A stretch of DNA of 56,530 nucleotides, taken from Rhodocyclaceae bacterium. GTDB taxonomy: Bacteria > Pseudomonadota > Gammaproteobacteria > Burkholderiales > Usitatibacteraceae. Location: assembly GCA_020247395.1 (NCBI GenBank), contig JADCJC010000020.1, forward strand, positions 1 through 56,530, written 5' to 3'. Position 1 is the first letter of the stretch, and each line of letters begins with the position of its first letter. The notes under the pieces were generated by a model, which was not told the origin of the DNA, did no database searches, and was given only the letters and a program-made list of their open reading frames with translations. This document shows positions 51,307 to 56,530 of this stretch, in pieces. The position numbers and the translations under genes are program-made.

Positions 51307-53403
51307 ATGAAAACAACAATTTCAAAATCTCTCAGCGCGGCAGTTTCGCTGGGGCTTGTTTGCTTCGGCAACACAAGCATCGCAGCTTCCAAATCCTCGG
51401 CACCCGTGGCCGCGCCGGTAGTGCATGTCATCACCATCCAAGGGCGGGTTGCGGGCAAGCAGACGGTGACAAAATTTGCCGACGGCAAGATCAAGACCGA
51501 ATTTAGCTACCGGGAGAATGGGCGCGGCCCAGACATTTTTGAGGACATCACGCTCGACGCCAATGGCCAACTGGCGTCGTTCACCGCGACCGGAAAATCC
51601 ACCTTCGGCGCGCCGATTGACGAGACCTTCTCGCGCAAAGATGGCAAGGCCGCGTGGCGCTCCAAGGCTGATGCGGGTGAGTCAGCCGCTGCCACGTCGA
51701 TGTACGTCCCGGTGGAGAGCAGCTTGGAGACGGGTGCCATCACGGCACGTGCGTTGCTGAAGGCCAAGGACAACAAACTCGAGGCGTTGCCAAGCGGGCA
51801 ACTTTCCATCTCGAAGATTCTCGATTCGACCGTCACCAACGGTAAGGTTAAGAAACCTGCGACTCTGTATGCCATCGCAGGATTTGGGCTTGAGCCAAGT
51901 TACGTGTGGATGTGGAAGACCGCCACACCGTCGACAGCGGGCATGTTGGGGGTGGTTTCACCGGGATTCTCGGCGCTCGAAAGTGGCTGGGAGGGTAATG
52001 CGGAAGCGTTGCTGAAGACCCAACTCGACGCCGACGGCATCACGCTGAAGAAAATGGCCGCGAAGTTTGTAAAGAAACCTGAAGGAGTCACCGTATTCCG
52101 GAATGTTCGCTGGTTCGACGCCGAAGCGGCGCAAATGCGCGGGCCGTCCGATGTCTTTGTCAATCGCGGCAAGATCGCCGCGGTGTATCCACCAAATTCC
52201 ATCATCCGCCAAGACGCAACCGTCATAGATGGTGCGGGGCGCACCCTGTTGCCCGGTTTGTTTGACATGCATGGACACACCAGCCCGTGGGACTCGGTGT
52301 TGCAGATTGCCGGCGGTGTGACCACGCTGCGCGATATGGGCAATGTCAACGAAGCACTGGCGGACCTGACCGCCAAAATCGATGCGGGCGCATCCATCGG
52401 CCCGCATATCGTACCGACTGGTTTTATCGAAGGCGACAGCCAATACAAAGCCAGCGGCGGCATTACGGTAAAGAGTGTGGACGACGCCAAACGTGCCATC
52501 GATTTCTACAGCCAGCAGGGCTTTCGCCAAATCAAGCTGTATAACTCGATGCGCCCCGATTGGATTGCGCCGATTACGGCCTACGCGAAAGAGCGCGGTA
52601 TTCGCGTCAGCGGCCATATTCCGGCGTTTATGCGTGCAGAAGAAGCAGTGCGTGCCGGGTTTGATGAGATTCAGCACATCAACCAAGTCATCCTCAACTT
52701 TCTGGTGAAGGACGACGACGACACCCGTACCTTGTTGCGCTTCTATCTGGTGGGTGACAACGCGAATCAGATCGACCTCGAGTCACAGCGGGTGAAGGAC
52801 TTCATCAAGCTTTTGGTTGAGCGCAAGACGGCGGTTGACCCGACCATGACCGCATTTGAAGCGATGTTCTTGCAACGCCAGGGTGCGGCCAATCCGTCAT
52901 TCAAGATGGTCGCAAACAATGTGCCGCCGACGATTCGCCGAGCATGGCTGACAAACTCGATGGATGTGACGGACAAGAACGAGGCAGCGTTCAAGAAGTC
53001 GTATCAAAAGCTGATGGATTTCGTCAAGCTGATGCACGACGCGGGAGTTCCGCTACTGGCGGGCACCGACGACATTGCTGGCTTCACTCTTCACCGCGAA
53101 CTTGAGTTGTACGTGATGGCGGGAATCCCGCCGGTGGAAGTGCTGAAGATCGCGACCTGGAATGGCGCGAAGTACTCGCAGGTGTTGGAGCGTACCGGTT
53201 CGATCGCCGTCGGTAAAGATGCTGACTTGATTCTGGTAGAGGGCGACCCCTCGAAGAACATCAGCGATATTCGCAAGGTTAGCTTAGTGATGAAGTCAGG
53301 GGCGATTCATTTCCCGACTGAGTTGTACAGCACGCTGGGCGTGAAGCCTTTTGTGGCTGCGCCGACGTTGACGCAAGTGAAGGCAGCCGCTGACGCGAAG
53401 TAA
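51307..53403 (+). CDS. Exported two-domain amidohydrolase
   Basis: A 698-residue exported protein. The signal peptide ends near residue 30 (TSIAAS). Residues about 40-240 form an N-terminal beta-rich domain of unknown role. The rest is an amidohydrolase barrel with metal ligands His322 and His324 (DMHGHTSPW), Lys410, His437, His457 and Asp588. This matches the binuclear dipeptidase/imidazolonepropionase-like type. It probably hydrolyses an amide or peptide in the periplasm. The GDPD gene follows without a gap: its first ATG is the base after this stop. Confidence 0.9.
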   Translation: MKTTISKSLSAAVSLGLVCFGNTSIAASKSSAPVAAPVVHVITIQGRVAGKQTVTKFADGKIKTEFSYRENGRGPDIFEDITLDANGQLASFTATGKSTFGAPIDETFSRKDGKAAWRSKADAGESAAATSMYVPVESSLETGAITARALLKAKDNKLEALPSGQLSISKILDSTVTNGKVKKPATLYAIAGFGLEPSYVWMWKTATPSTAGMLGVVSPGFSALESGWEGNAEALLKTQLDADGITLKKMAAKFVKKPEGVTVFRNVRWFDAEAAQMRGPSDVFVNRGKIAAVYPPNSIIRQDATVIDGAGRTLLPGLFDMHGHTSPWDSVLQIAGGVTTLRDMGNVNEALADLTAKIDAGASIGPHIVPTGFIEGDSQYKASGGITVKSVDDAKRAIDFYSQQGFRQIKLYNSMRPDWIAPITAYAKERGIRVSGHIPAFMRAEEAVRAGFDEIQHINQVILNFLVKDDDDTRTLLRFYLVGDNANQIDLESQRVKDFIKLLVERKTAVDPTMTAFEAMFLQRQGAANPSFKMVANNVPPTIRRAWLTNSMDVTDKNEAAFKKSYQKLMDFVKLMHDAGVPLLAGTDDIAGFTLHRELELYVMAGIPPVEVLKIATWNGAKYSQVLERTGSIAVGKDADLILVEGDPSKNISDIRKVSLVMKSGAIHFPTELYSTLGVKPFVAAPTLTQVKAAADAK

Positions 53404-54417
53404 TTGATGCAGCAGAGTCGTTTATTTACGGGCGTTTTCCGGCATTTATGTCTGAAGATGCCCGTCTTTATTGGGGTTTTGTTTTTTGCAGGGATGAGTG
53501 GCTATGCGTCCGTGACGGAAGTGCAGGGCCATCGCGGCGCGCGGGGCTTGCTCCCCGAAAACACGCTGCCAGCGTTTGCCAAAGCGCTTGAGCTTGGTGT
53601 TGATGTATTGGAACTTGATACCGGCATCACGAAAGATGGTGTGGTGGTGATCTCGCATGATCCTTGTCTTAACCCTGATTTCGTCCGTGATGCATCCGGC
53701 AATTGGATTCAGCCCACATCGAAGGACAACAAGTACGGTAAGTGTATCGTCGATCTGACGTTCGATGAGCTCCAGCGGTTTGATGTGGGGCGCATCCAGC
53801 CTAATACCGAATACGCCAAACGGTTTGCCACGCAGCAGCCGATTGATGGCACGCGTATCCCCACGCTTGCGGCGTTGTTTGCACAGGTTAAACAATCCGG
53901 CAACGCGCAGGTTCGTTTCAATATCGAAACCAAGCTCTCGCCGATGGCGCGTAGCGAAACCGTTTCGCCGCAAGTGTTCGTGGAGAAACTGCTTGCGGTG
54001 ATTCGCGAGAACGGCATGGCGTCGCGTGTGACCATCCAAAGCTTCGATTGGCGCACTTTACAAATCTGCCAACGACTCGCGCCAGATATTCCAACGGTCT
54101 ATCTGACGGCGCAACAAAAGTGGATGGACAACATCGGCGCAGGCAATCGTGAGGGATCAGCGTGGACGGCCGGGCTGAATGCGCGCGAGTTCGGCGACTC
54201 TGTGCCGCGCATGGTCAAGGCTGCAGGTGGCCAGATATGGTCGCCTCACTTTGGCGATGTCACACCCGCAAAAATCGCTGAGGCGCATTCATTGGGCTTG
54301 AAAGTTTCGGTGTGGACCGTGAACGAGCCAAAGGACATTCAGCGAATGCTCGACTGGAAGGTCGATAGCATCATCAGCGACTATCCTGATCGTGTGCTTG
54401 CGCTACGCCGCCGTTAG
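53404..54417 (+). CDS. Exported glycerophosphodiester phosphodiesterase
   Basis: A 337-residue enzyme. Catalytic residues of the family are present: His43-Arg44 (QGHRGARG), Glu52-Asn53-Thr (PENTLPAF), Glu70 and Asp72 (LELDTG) and His85-Asp86 (ISHDPCL). The late block VWTVNEPKDIQRML is also typical. It should release glycerol-3-phosphate from phospholipid head-group diesters in the periplasm. Start choice: 53404 gives a signal peptide with a positive n-region (about residues 1-36); 53458 would leave a hydrophobic stretch without charges. The part before residue 21 is encoded by REP-like copy 4, so the repeat supplies the n-region if 53404 is used. Confidence 0.94.
   Translation: MMQQSRLFTGVFRHLCLKMPVFIGVLFFAGMSGYASVTEVQGHRGARGLLPENTLPAFAKALELGVDVLELDTGITKDGVVVISHDPCLNPDFVRDASGNWIQPTSKDNKYGKCIVDLTFDELQRFDVGRIQPNTEYAKRFATQQPIDGTRIPTLAALFAQVKQSGNAQVRFNIETKLSPMARSETVSPQVFVEKLLAVIRENGMASRVTIQSFDWRTLQICQRLAPDIPTVYLTAQQKWMDNIGAGNREGSAWTAGLNAREFGDSVPRMVKAAGGQIWSPHFGDVTPAKIAEAHSLGLKVSVWTVNEPKDIQRMLDWKVDSIISDYPDRVLALRRR
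53429..53466. repeat. REP-like palindromic element, copy 4, inside a reading frame
   Basis: Left arm ACGGGCGTTTTCC, loop GGCATTTATG, right arm TCTGAAGATGCCCGT. In the GDPD frame it encodes GVFRHLCLKMPV, close to the translation of copies 1 and 2 on their minus strand (GVSSTFCLKMP). It falls at the 5' end of the gene, not between genes. Confidence 0.6.
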
Positions 54418-54602
54418 TCCATCAGCAAGGCAGGTCCGCTTGCGAATGCACGACGACACATATCTCTGTTTCACATTCAGCATGCGAATTCGTTCGTTTG
54501 CTGATCGTCTGCGCTTGGCTAGGATGTGGTTGTGGTTGCACGGCGTGCAAGCAGTGACTCTCCCAGCGCCGTGAAATCTCATTCTCCTCCGAGAGCGTTT
54601 TA

Positions 54603-54634
54603 ACGCGGTGTCCCTCCGTGCACCGCGTTTTTTT
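54603..54634 (+). terminator. Rho-independent terminator
   Basis: ACGCGGTG pairs with CACCGCGT across the loop TCCCTCCGTG and is followed by seven T. It lies 185 bases after the GDPD stop, so the GDPD mRNA has a long 3' region, or the terminator belongs to an unseen short transcript. Confidence 0.8.
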
Positions 54635-54743
54635 CGCCATGAACACTTGCTCCTCAGTAGTGAGTTGTTGGCATGGGGCGGGCGAACCAAGACAAAACTT
54701 GAAAAAAATGGCGCTCGACTGTAGCCTCTTGAGATTGGTCGAA

Positions 54744-54760
54744 TTCGGCCAATAGCTGCC
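54744..54760 (+). repeat. Short intergenic motif, variant copy
   Basis: TTCGGCCAATAGCTGCC, related to the motif at 43117, downstream of the GDPD gene and its terminator. Confidence 0.35.
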
Positions 54761-54811
54761 CATCCTGGACGTTGCCCAATTCCTCTCGAGTTGAGGGCTG
54801 GTTTCAGCTTC

Positions 54812-54840
54812 TTGACATCTGTATAGCGACGCTATACAAT
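54812..54840 (+). promoter_or_regulatory. higBA promoter with overlapping operator
   Basis: Consensus -35 TTGACA (54812-54817), a 17-base spacer and -10 TACAAT (54835-54840). GTATAGC-GAC-GCTATAC (54821-54837) is a perfect inverted repeat filling the spacer and overlapping the -10, the usual place for autorepression by a HigA antitoxin. The HigB GTG comes six bases after the -10, so the transcript would be leaderless. Confidence 0.75.
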
Positions 54841-54846
54841 GGCCTT

Positions 54847-55125
54847 GTGATCAAATCGTTCGCGCACAAAGGTTTACGAGAATTCTTTGAGTCTGGAAAG
54901 AAGGCAGGCATTCAGGCCTCGCATTCGACGCGACTCAGATTGCAACTCGCTAAGCTGGACAGCGCTAGCGGTCCGAATGACATGGCTTTGCCCGGCTGGA
55001 AGCTACACCCGCTAAAGGGCAGCATGAGAGGGCATTGGTCCGTTTGGGTTGACCAAAACTGGCGACTGACGTTTACCTTTGAAGGTGGGCATGCAATCGT
55101 GGTCGATTATCAGGATTATCACTAG
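54847..55125 (+). CDS. higB: HigB-like RelE-superfamily toxin
   Basis: A 92-residue RelE/HigB-fold toxin. I choose the GTG at 54847 (first residues IKSFAHKGLREFFESGKKAG); the open frame goes back to 54772 but through the promoter. Family features include the WKLHPLKGSMRGHWSVWV stretch with basic residues, and the C-terminal VVDYQDYH. HigB proteins cleave mRNA on the ribosome. It lies 11 bases before higA, toxin first, the normal higBA order. Near the recombinase at the window end, it may stabilise an accessory element. Confidence 0.92.
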   Translation: MIKSFAHKGLREFFESGKKAGIQASHSTRLRLQLAKLDSASGPNDMALPGWKLHPLKGSMRGHWSVWVDQNWRLTFTFEGGHAIVVDYQDYH

Positions 55126-55136
55126 GACAGAAAGCT

Positions 55137-55433
55137 ATGCGTATGCACAATCCCCCACACCCTGGCGAAGTACTGCGTGATGGCGTATTCGCTGATTCGC
55201 AAGTTACCGTGACCGAGTTTGCGAGCCGGATCGGCGTGACTCGGGTTGCCCTTTCTCGCGTGCTGAACGGCAAGGCGGGGGTCAGTGCAGATATGGCGGT
55301 CCGTCTCGCCGCTGCGCTTGGCGGCAGCGCCCAGTCATGGCTGCACCTGCAAGCCAATTTCGACTTATGGAACGCTGAGAAGTCGCTTAAGAAAGTTGTT
55401 TCGAAGATTAAGCCGCTGGAAGTTACAGCGTAA
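55137..55433 (+). CDS. higA: HigA-like antitoxin, XRE-type DNA-binding protein
   Basis: A 98-residue protein with the HigA N-terminus (MHNPPHPGEVLRDGVF) and a helix-turn-helix (TVTEFASRIGVTRVALSRVL). HigA neutralises HigB and represses the operon by binding inverted repeats such as the one in this promoter. Start at 55137 or the ATG two codons later. Confidence 0.93.
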   Translation: MRMHNPPHPGEVLRDGVFADSQVTVTEFASRIGVTRVALSRVLNGKAGVSADMAVRLAAALGGSAQSWLHLQANFDLWNAEKSLKKVVSKIKPLEVTA

Positions 55434-55434
55434 A

Positions 55435-55454
55435 CCGGCCAAGAGCGGCGGTTC
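55435..55454 (+). repeat. Short intergenic motif after higA
   Basis: CCGGCCAAGAGCGGCGGTTC begins right after the higA stop codon. It matches the motif at 43117 (CGGCCAAGAGCGG). Confidence 0.45.
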
Positions 55455-55534
55455 CCGATTCCTTTCTGATTTCATATTCAGGTCAGCTAAATAATCTGAT
55501 CTCGCGACCCCTCTACCATGTCCTAATTTCGATA

Positions 55535-55792
55535 GTGCCAGAATCCGTGCTCACACTTGTTTGTCCTAGGTGCTCAAATATTGTTCCGTACGGAGCAATC
55601 TTTGGAATAGTCCAACGCAAAGACGGCGCGCGTTGTGGCACCTGCCGAGCTCGCATGCAAAAGCAAGACCTGAGTGAAGAACAGATCCAAGCGCTTCAAG
55701 TAAAGCACCGGCAATATCTGTTGTGGTTCAGCGGGGCCTTCTTCGCGCTGATGTTGCTTTTAGTTGCAGCAGGCAACGCAATTTATGGATAG
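55535..55792 (+). CDS. Small zinc-ribbon membrane protein
   Basis: An 85-residue open frame with a possible GTG start (55535 or 55547). It has two CxxC pairs (LVCPRCSN and CGTCRARM), a likely zinc ribbon, a charged helix (EEQIQALQVKHRQ) and one C-terminal membrane span (FSGAFFALMLLLVAAGNAIYG). I do not recognise the family. The consistent pattern of ribbon plus span makes it a plausible real gene rather than a shadow. Confidence 0.55.
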   Translation: MPESVLTLVCPRCSNIVPYGAIFGIVQRKDGARCGTCRARMQKQDLSEEQIQALQVKHRQYLLWFSGAFFALMLLLVAAGNAIYG

Positions 55793-55804
55793 AGCGCGCC
55801 AGCT

Positions 55805-55826
55805 TCCGGCCAAGAGCCGTCCTTCG
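55805..55826 (+). repeat. Short intergenic motif after the zinc-ribbon gene
   Basis: Begins TCCGGCCAAGAGCCGTCC, a match to the motif at 55435 with one change in the core. It lies 13 bases after the stop codon. Confidence 0.4.
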
Positions 55827-55957
55827 CAAGCGCTTTTCGATTCGATGCGCTGAATCGTCTAATCGGTGGTTCCGTTGGCGTCGAGGTCGCGCCCTTGGTA
55901 CATAACGAGGTCTACGCTGCCTTCTGCCTAGGCGCGGCCAGACGGACTGATTCACGG

Positions 55958-56530
55958 CTACACCTCAGTCTGCTCCGCGATCTCAAGAGCATCATCAACT
56001 TCGATCCCGAGGTATCGTACGGTGCTCTCAAGTTTTGCGTGGCCAAGAAGCAACTGCACGGCGCGAAGGTTCTTCGTTCGACGATAAATGAGCGTCGCCT
56101 TAGTGCGACGCATCGAGTGCGTGCCGTAATTGCTCGGATCAAGCCCGATCTCGGTGACCCAGCCCTCAAAGATCCGCGCGTACTGACGCGTCGAGAGGTG
56201 ACCGAGCCGGTGCACGCGGTTCGGGAAAAGAAAATCGTCGCCCTTGAGACCGGCGTGCTGAATCCACTCTCCTACTGCCTCCCGAGTTTGAGGCGTGATC
56301 TCAAACTGGACCGTCCGCTTAGTCTTCTGTTGCATGATCATGGCTCGGGATGCCATTCGGTCCCCATGCTGAACATCTCGCACACGCAATTGCACTAGGT
56401 CACATCCTCTTAGCTTGCTGTCTAGTGCAAGGTCAAAGAGCGCCAGCTCTCGCACCCGATGACTCATTTGTAGCCGAATTCGAATGGCCCCGATGCCGCG
56501 CAATTTCAGTGGCACCTTCTGTCCAATTAG
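55958..56530 (-). CDS. Tyrosine recombinase/integrase, 5' end cut by the window
   Basis: At least 190 residues of a short phage-integrase-family protein. The catalytic set is complete: Arg in SKLRGCDL, HSMR in GTHSMRRTK, His in LLGHAKLEST and the nucleophile Tyr in VRYLGI. The frame is open through the window edge (LIGQK before the first in-window start), as expected for this compact integrase group of about 200 residues, so the true start lies outside. It may belong to an integrative element carrying higBA; no attachment site could be identified. Confidence 0.92.
   Translation of the reverse strand, partial: LIGQKVPLKLRGIGAIRIRLQMSHRVRELALFDLALDSKLRGCDLVQLRVRDVQHGDRMASRAMIMQQKTKRTVQFEITPQTREAVGEWIQHAGLKGDDFLFPNRVHRLGHLSTRQYARIFEGWVTEIGLDPSNYGTHSMRRTKATLIYRRTKNLRAVQLLLGHAKLESTVRYLGIEVDDALEIAEQTEV

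Larger units (their letters stand above)
54418..54846. other. Intergenic region before higBA
   Basis: About 430 bases. It holds a terminator at 54603-54634, a short motif near 54744 and the higBA promoter. On the minus strand a 59-codon frame (54403-54582, starting MRFHGAGRVTACTPCNHNHI) follows GGAGGAGA; it is very basic and unsupported by any family, so I do not call it a gene. Confidence 0.5.

Noticed and set aside
55895-56398. Plus-strand open frame opposite the integrase
   Set aside because: Antisense shadow of the recombinase, whose catalytic residues are all readable on the minus strand.

Overview
The window looks like chromosomal DNA of a Gram-negative proteobacterium: two TonB-dependent receptors, a lipoprotein, LysR/AraC/Crp-type regulators and a heterotetrameric sarcosine oxidase operon all fit. 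Gene content and moderately high GC suggest a beta- or gammaproteobacterium (Burkholderiales-like is my first guess), but no rRNA or housekeeping marker fixes the taxon. I saw no tRNA, rRNA or CRISPR array.

Layout. 147-7002: an amidohydrolase, an FrnE-like DsbA protein, an unusual 861-residue exported protein joining a cyclophilin, FG-GAP repeats and a lipase-like domain, then a reductase and an alpha/beta-hydrolase that has probably lost its catalytic residues. 7103-9586 (minus): a LytTR two-component system led by a small exported protein. 10308-14394: two exported proteins (one a YCF48-like propeller) and an S9 peptidase. 14553-18261 (minus): a four-gene operon (a frameshifted NmrA-like reductase, DUF4386, a DUF3313 lipoprotein, an Acg-type nitroreductase) divergent from a LysR gene. 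19304-22956: an ion channel, then a Crp/Fnr regulator and a reactive-sulfur module (persulfide dioxygenase-like hydrolase with a rhodanese domain, two YeeE/YedE half-transporters, a DUF202 protein). 22957-23506 holds an IS30 remnant. 23507-28533: soxBDAG.

28678-41250 is the most coherent and interesting block. On the minus strand, in transcription order, are a TonB receptor, an MFS transporter, an alpha/beta hydrolase, a DUF885 metallohydrolase, a second alpha/beta hydrolase and an M3 oligopeptidase; the last five genes are tightly packed. An AraC regulator lies upstream, divergent from an M19 dipeptidase and a flavoprotein that aligns with iodotyrosine deiodinase, including the Glu-Tyr-Lys lid triad that binds the free amino acid. 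A 19-base sequence (16 identities) recurs upstream of both the receptor and the dipeptidase and is a candidate operator. Together these suggest a regulon that takes up modified peptides, cuts them to amino acids and perhaps reductively dehalogenates tyrosine. This is inference, but it is the best candidate here for an undescribed system.

41445-54417: SelO, a class C beta-lactamase-like hydrolase, an isochorismatase-like hydrolase, an ABC exporter, a DUF7010 protein, a second TonB receptor, a histidine phosphatase, a large exported amidohydrolase and a glycerophosphodiester phosphodiesterase. 54418-56530 is accessory DNA: a higBA toxin-antitoxin pair with a very clear promoter/operator, a small zinc-ribbon membrane protein and a tyrosine recombinase cut by the window edge. 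At least four copies of a REP-like hairpin lie between genes; one forms part of the reading frame of the phosphodiesterase signal peptide.
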